From Terrihabitans soli (lineage in GTDB: Bacteria > Pseudomonadota > Alphaproteobacteria > Rhizobiales > Methylopilaceae): a stretch of DNA of 64,000 bases. The position numbers and the translations under genes were made by a program. This document shows, piece after piece, positions 36,547 to 45,881 of the stretch (position 1 is its first letter; each line of letters begins with the position of its first letter). Below the pieces are notes generated by a model, which saw only the letters and a list, made by a program, of their open reading frames with translations, searched no databases and was not told where the DNA came from. The stretch covers positions 1,764,501-1,828,500 of the forward strand of contig NZ_AP023361.1 in assembly GCF_014191545.1 (NCBI RefSeq), written 5' to 3'.

Positions 36547-37704
36547 TTGTCCTCCAAAACCCGCGTTATCGTCCCGCTCGGACTGCATCAGATCTTTGCC
36601 TGGGGGTCGTCCTATTATCTCCTGACGGTTCTCGCCGCGCCGATCGCGCGCGACACGGGCTGGTCCCTCGCCTGGATCACCGCCGGATTTTCGATCGGGC
36701 TGATTTCGTCGAGCCTGATCTCTCCGTCGGCCGCACGCGCCATTGTGCGTTTCGGCGGGGCGCGCGTTCTCGCCTTCGGATCGGCCCTTTTGTCTCTCGG
36801 ACTGGCGGGGCTCGCCTTTGCACCGAGCCTGCCCTTCTACATCCTGTCATGGACGGTCTTCGGCGCGGGCATGGGCTGCGCGCTCTACGATGCCGCTTTC
36901 TCAACGCTCGGCCAGCTTTACGGCGCCGAGGCGCGCCGCCCCATCACGACACTCACCCTGTTCGGCGGCTTTGCGAGCACGGTCTGCTGGCCGCTTTCCG
37001 CCTATCTCGTCGAGACGTTCGGATGGCGCGAAACCTGTCTTTTCTATGCCGCTATCCATCTCTTTGTTTCCGTTCCGGTGCTTCTGCTGCTTCTGCCGCG
37101 AAAGACTGGAAACGGAAAGCCAGACACCAAAGCGAAAGCACCGGAAGGACACCGCCGCAATCTTCTGCTTCTTACTTTGATCTTCGTGACGGGAAGCGCG
37201 ATCTTCTCGATCATGTCCATACATCTTATCACGCTTCTGCAATCGCTCGGATTGGCGCTTGCGGCATCGGTCGCCCTCGGCACCCTTGTCGGCCCGTCAC
37301 AGGTCGGAGCCCGCGTGGTCGAGATCGTGTTGGGCTCGCGTTACCATCCGGTCTGGACGCTGGTTACCTCTGCTACGTTGATTTGCTGCGGGATTATTCT
37401 TCTGACGTTCGGATTTCCCATCACCGCCGCCTGCCTTGTCCTTTACGGAGCCGGCAACGGAATTTGGTCGATCTCCCGGGGAACGGTGCCACTGGCGCTC
37501 TTTGGAGCGGAAGACTTTCCCGCGATCATGGGCCGGCTCGCCAAAGCAGCGTTTCTCGCTCAGGCGGTCGCGCCGTTCGCCGCCGCGCAGATCATCCAGC
37601 TTTCCGGAGAACAGAGCGCGCTTGCAGCAATCGCCGCCCTTTCGGTCCTCAATCTCGGGCTCGTGCTTCTTCTAAGAGTGCGCTCCCGAGGGCAGGCGCT
37701 CTAA
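36547..37704 (+). CDS. MFS transporter in the arsenic operon
   Basis: A 385-residue major facilitator with about 12 helices. It begins with TTG at 36547, six bases after aqpS, so it is almost certainly in the same operon. The N-terminus reads VPLGLHQIFAWGSSYYLLTVL and there are MFS loops such as YGAEARRPITTL. MFS proteins in ars clusters include ArsK (arsenite and antimonite efflux) and ArsJ (organoarsenical phosphoglycerate efflux, paired with a GAPDH). No GAPDH gene is adjacent, so an ArsK-like role is the better guess, with low certainty. Confidence 0.8.
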   Translation: MSSKTRVIVPLGLHQIFAWGSSYYLLTVLAAPIARDTGWSLAWITAGFSIGLISSSLISPSAARAIVRFGGARVLAFGSALLSLGLAGLAFAPSLPFYILSWTVFGAGMGCALYDAAFSTLGQLYGAEARRPITTLTLFGGFASTVCWPLSAYLVETFGWRETCLFYAAIHLFVSVPVLLLLLPRKTGNGKPDTKAKAPEGHRRNLLLLTLIFVTGSAIFSIMSIHLITLLQSLGLALAASVALGTLVGPSQVGARVVEIVLGSRYHPVWTLVTSATLICCGIILLTFGFPITAACLVLYGAGNGIWSISRGTVPLALFGAEDFPAIMGRLAKAAFLAQAVAPFAAAQIIQLSGEQSALAAIAALSVLNLGLVLLLRVRSRGQAL

Positions 37705-37705
37705 A

Positions 37706-37730
37706 AGAAAAAGGGCGCCGAAGCGCCCTT
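37706..37730 (-). terminator. Minus-strand terminator of the first Tyr-rich gene
   Basis: Read on the minus strand: GGGCGC, loop TTCG, GCGCCC, then TTTTTCTTTT. It is a strong intrinsic terminator for the small gene at 37736, and may also act on the arsenic operon from the other side. Confidence 0.85.
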
Positions 37731-37735
37731 ATCCC

Positions 37736-38101
37736 TTAGCAGCCCGCCGGAGCGGGATAGTGCTTGGGCTTATTGCTGTTGTCGCAATAGCTCGAACGCC
37801 CTTCGTAATAGGTCGGGCCTTCATCGTAGTAGCCGTCGTCATAATAGCGGTTCTGGCTCGCGATCGCGGCACCGACCGCAACCGCGCCGATGCCGATGGC
37901 GGCTGCCGCACCCGGGCTGATGCCGTCATGATGACGGTGGTGGCGGTAGCGGCGATACTGAACATCCTGCACCGACGGCGTCGAAACGCTGGCGTCGCGC
38001 GACGCGGACCAGATGCTCAGCGGCGCAGCATGCGCAACGCTCGTCAGACCGATCGCCACAGCAAGAGCGGCGGCGGCCGGACGCGACATGGATTTCAACA
38101 T
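37736..38101 (-). CDS. Tyrosine- and glycine-rich secreted protein (121 aa), copy 1
   Basis: A 121-residue protein from ATG 38101 (Shine-Dalgarno GGAGG). A signal peptide MLKSMSRPAAAALAVAIGLT ends near AHA. Then come SIWSASRDAS, a basic Tyr/His stretch (YRRYRHHRHH), a small hydrophobic segment AAAAIGIGAVAVGAA, a Tyr/Asp-rich stretch (YYDDGYYDEGPTYYEG) and a Cys-containing end. It resembles the second protein at 38218 in layout and has a similar terminator. The family is not identified; the layout suggests an envelope protein. Confidence 0.7.
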   Translation of the reverse strand: MLKSMSRPAAAALAVAIGLTSVAHAAPLSIWSASRDASVSTPSVQDVQYRRYRHHRHHDGISPGAAAAIGIGAVAVGAAIASQNRYYDDGYYDEGPTYYEGRSSYCDNSNKPKHYPAPAGC

Positions 38102-38185
38102 GGGGCGATCCTCCAATTTGCTGCCCGCTTGGGCAGATCTCGGGGAATAAACGTTCCCGTCTAGCGGCAGTTCCGGACCTGCGAC

Positions 38186-38213
38186 CAAAGAAAAAGGGCG
38201 CCGGAGCGCCCTT
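38186..38213 (-). terminator. Minus-strand terminator of the second Tyr-rich gene
   Basis: On the minus strand: GGGCGC, loop TCCG, GCGCCC, then TTTTTCTTT. It is almost the same as the terminator at 37706-37730. Confidence 0.85.
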
Positions 38214-38217
38214 CGTC

Positions 38218-38580
38218 TTAATCGTAATAGTAATAGCGGCGCGGCTCGTAATAGCGCGGCGCATAGTAACCGCGGCGATAATACCTTCGGCCGCAATACT
38301 CGTAATACGGGTCGCAATAATAGCGGCGGTCATAGCTCGAGGCGGCCGCGGCGCCCGCGATGATGCCCATCGTGCCGAGCGCGAAAGCCGCGCCAGGGTT
38401 AAAATGGCGGTGACGATAATGGCCGCCATGACGGCGCCGGACCTGCTCCAGCTGGCCCTGATCGACCGTCTGCTGGGCCTTGGAGGCCGAAAAGATGTTG
38501 AAATTCTCGGCCTGGGCGGCTCCGGTGAGCCCTGTAGCGAGCGCTAGGGCCGCAGCGATGATACGCATTGAATAACGCAT
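38218..38580 (-). CDS. Tyrosine- and arginine-rich secreted protein (120 aa), copy 2
   Basis: A 120-residue protein from ATG 38580 with GGAGGAG ahead. It has a signal peptide ([20 protein letters not shown], cleavage after AQA), [10 protein letters not shown], a His/Arg patch ([12 protein letters not shown]), a small hydrophobic segment ([13 protein letters not shown]) and a Tyr/Arg-rich tail with two cysteines ([13 protein letters not shown]). It shares the plan of the neighbour at 37736, so a tandem duplication is likely. Such tails are found in many short secreted proteins of this order. The function is unknown. Confidence 0.7.
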   Translation of the reverse strand: MRYSMRIIAAALALATGLTGAAQAENFNIFSASKAQQTVDQGQLEQVRRRHGGHYRHRHFNPGAAFALGTMGIIAGAAAASSYDRRYYCDPYYEYCGRRYYRRGYYAPRYYEPRRYYYYD

Positions 38581-38686
38581 AACGGGCTCCTCCCGTGGTG
38601 CTGAACCAATGCCGGGAAACCGGCTTACCATAACAACAATCGCGGCTTGCGCCCGGTTCCCGAACCCCCTAAGAGATCGACTTCGG

Positions 38687-39652
38687 ATGACCGCAAACGC
38701 GCGCCCGAAACTGGACTTCCCCCACCGCCATCTGCTGGGAATCGAAGGGCTTTCGCCCTTTGAGATGGCTCATTTGCTCGATCTGGCCGATGAGGCCGTC
38801 GACCTGAACCGCCAGGTCCGAAAAGAGCGCAAAACGCTCGCCGGGCGCACCCAGATCAACCTCTTCTTCGAGAACTCGACCCGGACCCAGTCCTCCTTCG
38901 AGATCGCCGGAAAGCGGCTCGGGGCCGATGTCATGAACATGGCGGTGGCCTCCTCCTCGATCAAAAAAGGCGAAACGCTGCTGGACACCGCAGCGACCCT
39001 GAACGCCATGCACCCTGATTTGATCGTCGTCCGCCATCACGCGGCGGGCGCGGTGCATCTTCTGGCGCGCAAAGTCGACTGCGCGGTCATCAATGCCGGC
39101 GACGGCGCGCACGAACATCCGACCCAGGCGCTGCTCGATGCGCTGACCATCCGCCGCAACAAAGGCCGCATAGAGGGCCTTATCGTCGCCATCTGCGGCG
39201 ACGTTCTGCACAGCCGCGTTGCGCGCTCCAACATCATTCTTCTGCAGGCACTCGGCGCGCGCGTGCGCGTCATCGGCCCCTCGACGCTTCTGCCGCGCGG
39301 TATCGACCGCTTCGGCGTCGAAGTGTTCCGCAATATGCGCGAAGGGCTGAAGGATGCGGACATCGTGATGATGCTGCGCCTGCAGCTCGAGCGCATGAAC
39401 GGCAGCTTCGTGCCGTCGGTGAAGGAGTACTTCCACTTCTTCGGCCTCGATGCCGAAAAGCTCTCCTGGGCAAAGCCCGACGCGCTTGTGATGCATCCCG
39501 GCCCGATGAACCGCGGCGTCGAGATCGACTCGGAAGTTGCCGACGGCGCGCAATCGCTCATCCGCGAACAGGTGGAGATGGGTGTTGCCGTGCGCATGGC
39601 GGTGCTCGAAGCGCTTGCCCGCAATCTGCCGAATGGCGGAGGAGTATCATGA
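38687..39652 (+). CDS. pyrB: Aspartate carbamoyltransferase catalytic subunit
   Basis: A 321-residue PyrB, joining carbamoyl phosphate and aspartate in pyrimidine synthesis. The carbamoyl-phosphate loop is [16 protein letters not shown] near residue 65, with [12 protein letters not shown] near 145 and MHPGPMNRG near 270. The start [21 protein letters not shown] at 38687 is chosen because homology begins at [10 protein letters not shown]; an upstream ATG at 38609 adds residues of no homology. It overlaps pyrC by four bases (ATGA), so the subunits are made together. Confidence 0.96.
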   Translation: MTANARPKLDFPHRHLLGIEGLSPFEMAHLLDLADEAVDLNRQVRKERKTLAGRTQINLFFENSTRTQSSFEIAGKRLGADVMNMAVASSSIKKGETLLDTAATLNAMHPDLIVVRHHAAGAVHLLARKVDCAVINAGDGAHEHPTQALLDALTIRRNKGRIEGLIVAICGDVLHSRVARSNIILLQALGARVRVIGPSTLLPRGIDRFGVEVFRNMREGLKDADIVMMLRLQLERMNGSFVPSVKEYFHFFGLDAEKLSWAKPDALVMHPGPMNRGVEIDSEVADGAQSLIREQVEMGVAVRMAVLEALARNLPNGGGVS

Positions 39653-40935
39653 GCCGCCCTCTCCTCTTCACCAATGCGCGGCTTGTCGATCCGGCTTCGG
39701 GCAAAGAGACGCGCGGCGCGCTGCTTGTTAAAGACGGCACGATCGCCGATCTCGGCGCTTCGCTGAAAACCGCGCCCGATGGTGCAGATACTATCGACGC
39801 CAAGGGCAAAGTGATTGCGCCCGGGCTTGTCGATATGCGCGCCTTTCTCGGAGAGCCCGGCGCCGAGCATCGCGAAAGCATCGCCTCGGGCAGCCTTGCC
39901 GCAGCCGCCGGCGGCGTCACGACAGTCGTCTCATCGCCCGAGACCAATCCCGCGGTCGATGATCCGGCAATTGTCGATTATCTTTTGCGCCGCGCCCGCG
40001 ACACTGCGATCGTCAACATCCATCCCGCAGCTGCGCTGACCAAAGGGCTACGCGGCGAGGAAATGACCGAGATCGGCCTTCTGAAACAGGCCGGCGCGGT
40101 GTGCTTCACCGACGGCGCAAAGACGATTGCAAACGCCCGCGTGCTGCTGCGCGCGCTGACCTATGCGCGCGACTTCGATGCGCTGATCGTCCATCACACC
40201 GAAGATCCAGATCTTGCCGGCAACGGCGTGATGAATGCCGGCGAATATGCGAGCCGGCTCGGCCTTTCGGGCCGCACCATCGAAGCCGAGACGATCATTC
40301 TCGAGCGCGATGCGCGCCTCGTGCGGCTGACCAAGAGCCGCTATCACGCCGCGACCATTACCAATCGCGACAGCATCGACATCGCCAGGCGCGCCAAGGA
40401 TGAGGGCCTCTCCTTCACCTGCGGCACCTCCATCAATCACCTGTCCTTCAACGAACAGGACATCGGCGATTACCGCACTTTCTATAAAGTCGCGCCGCCT
40501 TTGCGCACCGAGGACGACCGGCTCGCGCTGGCGGAAGCGGTACGGACGGGCCTGATCGACGTCATCGTCTCGGACCACACACCGCAGGACGTCGAGCAGA
40601 AGCGCCAGCCCTTTGCAGAAGCCTCCGACGGCGCCATCGGCATCGAGACCATGCTGGCGGCGGGCCTTCGCCTCGTCCATGCGGACGCGGTGTCCCTGCC
40701 CGTTCTCCTGCGGGCCATGTCGACGCGTCCGGCGGAAATCCTTGGCCTGCCCGGCGGGCGGCTGGAAAAGGGCGCGGCGGCCGATCTCATCCTGTTCGAT
40801 CCGGATGAGCCCTTCGTCCTTAGTCCCTCGGCCCTGCACTCCAAGTCGAAAAACACCCCCTTCGACGAGGCGCGCCTCCAGGGCCGGGTGCTGCGCACGC
40901 TGGTTGCCGGGAAAACGGTCTACGAATACGCTTAA
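39649..40935 (+). CDS. Dihydroorotase-like protein PyrC', probably inactive
   Basis: A 428-residue dihydroorotase homologue of the type that pairs with PyrB. The usual first metal motif HxH (as in DMHVHLREPG) is [10 protein letters not shown] here, so both histidines are lost. The late DHAPH motif reads SDHTPQ, losing another. Thus at least three metal ligands are missing, while the fold markers ([23 protein letters not shown]) remain. In Pseudomonas such a PyrC' is inactive but is needed to assemble the aspartate carbamoyltransferase. The same role is inferred here, and the active dihydroorotase must be encoded elsewhere. Confidence 0.85.
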   Translation: MSRPLLFTNARLVDPASGKETRGALLVKDGTIADLGASLKTAPDGADTIDAKGKVIAPGLVDMRAFLGEPGAEHRESIASGSLAAAAGGVTTVVSSPETNPAVDDPAIVDYLLRRARDTAIVNIHPAAALTKGLRGEEMTEIGLLKQAGAVCFTDGAKTIANARVLLRALTYARDFDALIVHHTEDPDLAGNGVMNAGEYASRLGLSGRTIEAETIILERDARLVRLTKSRYHAATITNRDSIDIARRAKDEGLSFTCGTSINHLSFNEQDIGDYRTFYKVAPPLRTEDDRLALAEAVRTGLIDVIVSDHTPQDVEQKRQPFAEASDGAIGIETMLAAGLRLVHADAVSLPVLLRAMSTRPAEILGLPGGRLEKGAAADLILFDPDEPFVLSPSALHSKSKNTPFDEARLQGRVLRTLVAGKTVYEYA

Positions 40936-40962
40936 AGGCCGCCGGGGACAGGAACAGGTTTT

Positions 40963-41619
40963 ATGGCAGACACGATTTTCACCGCGCTCTTGATCGGGAT
41001 CGCGGTTCATTTTCTCGCCGGTTATCTTTTCGGCTCCATTCCTTTCGGCCTTATTTTTACGCGCATGGCCGGGCTCGGCGATATCCGCGCCATCGGCTCG
41101 AAGAATATCGGCGCGACCAATGTGCTGCGCACCGGGCGCAAGGACATCGCTTTTGCGACGCTGCTCGCCGACATGCTGAAAGGCACGTTCGCTGTTCTGC
41201 TCGCGGCCTATATCGCGGGCGATCCGCACACTTCGGTGCTTGAGAAAAATCTCGGCGAACTGATCACCGGCTTCGGCGCCTTTATCGGCCATGTGTTTCC
41301 GGTGTGGCTGCGCTTTCGCGGCGGCAAGGGCGTTGCGACCTATATCGGCGTGCTGCTCGGCTTCTTCTGGCCGGCGGCTTTGGCCTTCGGCGCGATCTGG
41401 CTTTTCACCGCCTTTGTCAGCCGCTATTCCTCGCTGTCGGCGCTGGTGGCCGCTGTCCTTACGCCCGTCGTTCTTTACTTCATGACGAATGTTCAGGCGG
41501 CGGGCTTTTTCGCCATCATGTCGCTGATCCTCATCATCAAGCACCACGCGAATATTTCGCGGCTCCTCGCGGGCACCGAAACCAAAATCGGCAAAAGCGC
41601 CGCCCCTGTGGGCGGGTGA
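40963..41619 (+). CDS. plsY: Glycerol-3-phosphate acyltransferase PlsY
   Basis: A 218-residue integral membrane acyltransferase using acyl phosphate to make lysophosphatidate. The three conserved loops are present: [33 protein letters not shown], and [17 protein letters not shown]. Five or so membrane helices are seen, the family's usual number. It follows pyrC by 27 bases and dprA is seven bases on; the pyrBC-plsY-dprA order is common in alphaproteobacteria. Confidence 0.95.
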   Translation: MADTIFTALLIGIAVHFLAGYLFGSIPFGLIFTRMAGLGDIRAIGSKNIGATNVLRTGRKDIAFATLLADMLKGTFAVLLAAYIAGDPHTSVLEKNLGELITGFGAFIGHVFPVWLRFRGGKGVATYIGVLLGFFWPAALAFGAIWLFTAFVSRYSSLSALVAAVLTPVVLYFMTNVQAAGFFAIMSLILIIKHHANISRLLAGTETKIGKSAAPVGG

Positions 41620-41625
41620 TCCGTC

Positions 41626-42756
41626 ATGGCAAGGCTGACCGATCCGCAGCGCCTTGCCTGGCTGAGACTGATCCGCACCGACAATGTCGGCTCGCGGACC
41701 TTCCATAATCTTCTCGATCATTTCGGCAGCGCCGAAGCCGCCATCGAGGCCTGGCCCGATCTGGTCAGCAAAGGCGGCGGCCAGGGAAAGCGGCTGTGCA
41801 GCGTCGAAGACGCCGAACGCGAGATCGCGGGGCTCGAACGCCTCGGCGCACAATTGATCGCGCTCGGCGAGCCTGATTATCCAAGTGTGCTGGCGGAAAG
41901 CGACGGCGCGCCGCCGCTTCTCACTGTCCTTGGCGGCACCGCCTGTTTCGAACGGCCCATTATTTCCATTGTCGGCGCGCGCAACGCCTCGGCCGCCGGG
42001 CGCAGTTTTGCGGCAAAGCTCGCCGCAGATCTCGGCAGGGCTGGTTTTGCTATTGCCTCGGGCCTTGCCCGCGGCATCGACACGGCCGCGCATGAAGCAA
42101 GTCTTGCGACCGGCACCATCGCTGTTCTCGCCGGCGGTCCGGACCGCATCTATCCCGCCGAAAATGCACCGCTGCTGCAGCGCATATTAAAAGACGGCGC
42201 GGCGGTGACGGAGATGCCGCTCGGCTGGGAGCCGCGGGCCAAGGACTTTCCGCGCCGCAACCGCATCATCGCCGGACTGGCGCGCGGTGTCGTCGTCGTG
42301 GAAGCCGCGTTGCGCTCCGGCTCGCTGATCACGGCGCGCCTTGCCAATGAATTGGGGCGTGAGGTTATGGCCGCGCCGGGCTCGCCGCTCGATGTCCGCT
42401 GCGAGGGATCGAATGCGCTCTTGCGTGACGGCGCAACGCTCATCACCTCGGCCGATCATGTGATCGAGGCTCTCGGCGCCTCCCTTGCCCCGCAGGGGAA
42501 GCCCGCCTCTCATTATAAAGAGCGTGGGCCCATCATTATAAAAGAGAGTGGCGGCGCACCGGCGGCCGATGACGGCCTGCGCGCCCTTGTCCTTGAGCTC
42601 CTCGGCCCCTCGCCCGCCGGCATCGACGATATCGTCCGCCTGTCCGGCGCGCCGGCCCGCACGGTTCAGCTTGTGCTGCTGGAACTGGAAATGGCCGGCC
42701 GCCTGGAGCGGCATCTGGGCGGGAGAATCAGCCTGATCGGCGAACCGACCTATTGA
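41626..42756 (+). CDS. dprA: DNA-processing protein DprA
   Basis: A 376-residue DprA (Smf), which loads RecA on incoming single-stranded DNA. An N-terminal helical (SAM-like) part with NVGSRTFHNLLDHFGS is followed by the Rossmann domain: IVGARNASAAGRSFA, ASGLARGIDTAAHEASL, AGGPDRIYPAEN and PRRNRIIAGLA. A C-terminal winged-helix-like domain (DDIVRLSGAPARTVQLVLLELE) ends the protein. A short AT-rich direct repeat lies in the linker. Its 3' end overlaps the minus-strand gene at 42750 by seven bases. Confidence 0.93.
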   Translation: MARLTDPQRLAWLRLIRTDNVGSRTFHNLLDHFGSAEAAIEAWPDLVSKGGGQGKRLCSVEDAEREIAGLERLGAQLIALGEPDYPSVLAESDGAPPLLTVLGGTACFERPIISIVGARNASAAGRSFAAKLAADLGRAGFAIASGLARGIDTAAHEASLATGTIAVLAGGPDRIYPAENAPLLQRILKDGAAVTEMPLGWEPRAKDFPRRNRIIAGLARGVVVVEAALRSGSLITARLANELGREVMAAPGSPLDVRCEGSNALLRDGATLITSADHVIEALGASLAPQGKPASHYKERGPIIIKESGGAPAADDGLRALVLELLGPSPAGIDDIVRLSGAPARTVQLVLLELEMAGRLERHLGGRISLIGEPTY

Positions 42757-43010
42757 GGATCCTGCTTCTGGGCGGTTTCCTCGGCCTCAAGGCGGGCCAT
42801 ATCGAGAAGATAAGCGAGAACATCGAGGCCCGACTTGCGGGCCATGGCCGAAATTCCATTTGTAACATCAGAGATATAGCGTGCAGTCTCTTTGGGAGTG
42901 GAAACTCTTTCCGGCGCGTTGTTCTGGCCGGTATTACTGCTGTCGATCACTTGATGCCCCTGCTCTGCGTCTGGTTCCCACACCCCGCGCAGAGAGATTT
43001 CCTTCAACAT
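42750..43010 (-). CDS. Hypothetical protein (86 aa)
   Basis: An 86-residue frame from ATG 43010 (MLKEISLRGVWEPDAEQGHQ). The first half is polar and poorly structured; the second (MARKSGLDVLAYLLDMARLEAEETA) is a clear amphipathic helix. No signal peptide is visible. Related small proteins next to dprA or topA are common in Hyphomicrobiales, but their role is unknown. An in-frame ATG at 43064 would add a leucine-poor basic start. Confidence 0.65.
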   Translation of the reverse strand: MLKEISLRGVWEPDAEQGHQVIDSSNTGQNNAPERVSTPKETARYISDVTNGISAMARKSGLDVLAYLLDMARLEAEETAQKQDPQ

Positions 43011-43169
43011 ACTTTCGATTGCAATACGTATAAACCTGCAACTCCGAGCACTCACTGGTTGCATTTGTAGAATAACTAGCGGCGTTTGACAGCACGCCTC
43101 CGCTTCACCATGTTCCGCCCTCCTCAGGGGGTCCCGACCCCTTCCGCCACTTACAGACCTGAGACCGCA

Positions 43170-45869
43170 ATGGACGTCGTCATCGTCGAGTCGCCCGCTA
43201 AGGCCAAGACGATCAACAAATATCTAGGCCCCGGCTACGAGGTCCTGGCGTCCTATGGGCATGTCCGCGACCTGCCGCCGAAGGACGGATCGGTCGATCC
43301 CGATTCGGATTTCCACATGTTGTGGGAGGTCGATGCCAAGTCTCAGAAGCGGCTTTCGGACATCGCCAAGGCGCTGAAAGGCGCCGACCGGCTGATCCTC
43401 GCGACCGACCCCGATCGCGAAGGCGAGGCCATTTCCTGGCATGTGCTGGAATTTTTGCGCGAGAAGAAGGCGCTGAAGGACCAGAAGGTCCAGCGCGTCG
43501 TCTTCAACGCCATCACCAAACAATCCGTCCTCGACGCGATGAAGAACCCGCGCGAGATCGACGGCGCCCTGGTCGATGCCTATCTCGCCCGCCGCGCTCT
43601 CGACTATCTCGTCGGCTTCACGCTCTCGCCGGTGCTGTGGCGCAAGCTGCCGGGCGCCCGCTCGGCCGGCCGCGTGCAGTCCGTCGCGCTGCGCCTCGTC
43701 TGCGACCGCGAACTCGAAATCGAAAGTTTCGTCAGCCAGGAATACTGGTCGCTCGTCGCTTTGCTTGCGACCAAGAAGGGCGAGGTCTTCGAGGCGCGCC
43801 TCGTCGGCGCCGACGGCAAGAAGATCAATCGTCTCGATATCGGCAAGGGCGAAGAGGCCGAGGCCTTCAAGCGCGCGCTCGATTTCGCCAAATTCACCGT
43901 GGCCTCGGTCGAGTCCAAGCCCGGCAAGCGCCATCCCTGGCCGCCCTTCACCACCTCGACGCTGCAGCAGGAAGCCTCGCGCAAGCTCGGCATGTCCGCC
44001 TCGAACACGATGCGCACCGCGCAGCGTCTTTATGAAGGCGTCGATATCGGCGGCGAGACGGTGGGTCTCATTACGTATATGCGAACCGACGGCGTGCAGA
44101 TCGCGCCGGAGGCGATTTCGCAGGTGCGCAGCTTTATCGGCCGCTCTTACGACAAACGGTATCTGCCCGGCGCGCCGCGCATGTACAAGACCAAGCAGAA
44201 GAACGCCCAGGAAGCGCATGAAGCCATCCGCCCGACGGATGTCTCGCGCCGTCCGGCCGATGTCCGCAAATATCTCGATCGCGATCAGTTCGCGCTCTAC
44301 GAACTGATCTGGAAGCGCACCATCGCCAGCCAGATGGAATCCGCCGAAGTCGAGCGCACGACCGCCGACATCGTCGCCCAGGCGGGCGGCCGCGGCCTCG
44401 AACTGCGCGCCACCGGCACGGTCACGACCTTTGACGGCTTCCTGACGCTCTACCAGGAAGACACCGACGATCCGTCGGATGAGGACGGCAGCCGCCTGCC
44501 CCAGCTCGCCGCGCATGACGACCTCGACCGCCGCGAGATCAAGGCAACTCAGCATTTCACCGAGCCGCCGCCGCGCTACACCGAAGCCTCGCTCGTCAAG
44601 AAGATGGAAGAGCTCGGCATCGGCCGCCCCTCGACCTATGCGGCGACGCTCAGCGTTCTGCAGGACCGCGGCTATGTCACGCTCGACAAGAAGCGCTTCA
44701 CCCCGTCGGACAACGGACGTCTGCTGACGGCCTTCCTCGAAAGCTTCTTCCGCCGCTATGTCGAATATGATTTCACCGCCGGCCTCGAAGAAAAGCTCGA
44801 TCTGATCTCCGATCACGAGCTGAACTGGAAGGACGTGCTGCGCGATTTCTGGAAGGATTTCGAAGCGGCGATTTCCGGCACCAAGGAATTGCGCACGACC
44901 GAAGTGCTCGATGCGCTGAACGAGATCCTCGGACCGCATGTCTTCCCGGCACGCGCCGATGGCGGCGATCCGCGTCAGTGCCAAGTCTGCGGCACGGGAC
45001 GCCTCTCGCTGAAGACCGGCAAGTTCGGCGCTTTCATCGGCTGCTCGAACTATCCGGAATGCCGCTATACGCGCCAGCTCTCCGTTCCTGCCAATAGTGA
45101 TGCGACGGCCGGTGTCGGCGGCGACGGCGTGCGCGTGCTCGGTCCCGATCCGGATTCGGGTCTCGACGTGTCGGTGCGCGACGGCCGCTTCGGTCCGTAT
45201 GTGCAGCTCGGCGAAGCCGTGGAGAAAGGCGATAAGCCCAAACGCGCCTCGATCCCCAAAGGCTGGTCGGTGCCCGAACTCGATCTCGAAAAGGCGCTGT
45301 CGCTTCTGTCTCTGCCGCGCGAAGTCGGCCTCGATCCGGAAAGCGGCAAGCCCATTCTTGCCGGCATCGGCCGCTACGGACCCTATGTCCAGCTCGACGG
45401 CACTTATGCGAGCCTGACCGGTGTCGACGAAGTCTTTGAAGTCGGCCTCAACCGTGCGGTGACGCTGATCGCTGAAAAGAAGGCCGGCGGCGGCAAGAGC
45501 CGGTTCGGCGCGCCGGCGAAGAATCTCGGCGATCATCCGGAAGGCGGTTCGGTGACGATGCGCGCCGGACGTTTCGGTCCCTATGTCAGCCACGGCAAGA
45601 TCAACGCGACCATTCCGCGGAGCATGGATTCGGAAACGATCACGCTCGATGAAGCCGTTGCGCTGATCACCGCGAAGGCGGCGAGCGGCGGCGGCGGAAA
45701 AGGCCGCGGCAAGGCGCCATCGAAATCCAAGAAGGCGGCTTCCGCCAAAAAGCCCGCAGCAGAGAAACCGGCAGCGGCGAAGAAGCCGGCCGCGAAAAAG
45801 CCGGCCGCCAAGAAACCCGCAGCGAAGAAATCCGTTGCCAAGAAGCCCGCCAAGAGCGCGGCGAGCTAA
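43170..45869 (+). CDS. topA: DNA topoisomerase I
   Basis: An 899-residue type IA topoisomerase that relaxes negative supercoils. TOPRIM: VVIVESPAKAKTINKYLG and the DxDxE-like TDPDREGEAI. The active-site Tyr is in GLITYMRTDG near residue 305. A zinc finger CQVCGTGRLSLKTG with the CSNYPEC pair is near 600, then GPYVQLGE-type repeats. The tail ends in a long Lys/Ala/Pro array (AAKKPAAKKPAAKK). The start at 43170 (MDVVIVESPAKAKT) is that of the family; an ATG upstream at 43086 adds unrelated residues. Confidence 0.96.
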   Translation: MDVVIVESPAKAKTINKYLGPGYEVLASYGHVRDLPPKDGSVDPDSDFHMLWEVDAKSQKRLSDIAKALKGADRLILATDPDREGEAISWHVLEFLREKKALKDQKVQRVVFNAITKQSVLDAMKNPREIDGALVDAYLARRALDYLVGFTLSPVLWRKLPGARSAGRVQSVALRLVCDRELEIESFVSQEYWSLVALLATKKGEVFEARLVGADGKKINRLDIGKGEEAEAFKRALDFAKFTVASVESKPGKRHPWPPFTTSTLQQEASRKLGMSASNTMRTAQRLYEGVDIGGETVGLITYMRTDGVQIAPEAISQVRSFIGRSYDKRYLPGAPRMYKTKQKNAQEAHEAIRPTDVSRRPADVRKYLDRDQFALYELIWKRTIASQMESAEVERTTADIVAQAGGRGLELRATGTVTTFDGFLTLYQEDTDDPSDEDGSRLPQLAAHDDLDRREIKATQHFTEPPPRYTEASLVKKMEELGIGRPSTYAATLSVLQDRGYVTLDKKRFTPSDNGRLLTAFLESFFRRYVEYDFTAGLEEKLDLISDHELNWKDVLRDFWKDFEAAISGTKELRTTEVLDALNEILGPHVFPARADGGDPRQCQVCGTGRLSLKTGKFGAFIGCSNYPECRYTRQLSVPANSDATAGVGGDGVRVLGPDPDSGLDVSVRDGRFGPYVQLGEAVEKGDKPKRASIPKGWSVPELDLEKALSLLSLPREVGLDPESGKPILAGIGRYGPYVQLDGTYASLTGVDEVFEVGLNRAVTLIAEKKAGGGKSRFGAPAKNLGDHPEGGSVTMRAGRFGPYVSHGKINATIPRSMDSETITLDEAVALITAKAASGGGGKGRGKAPSKSKKAASAKKPAAEKPAAAKKPAAKKPAAKKPAAKKSVAKKPAKSAAS

Positions 45870-45881
45870 CGGAACGGGATT

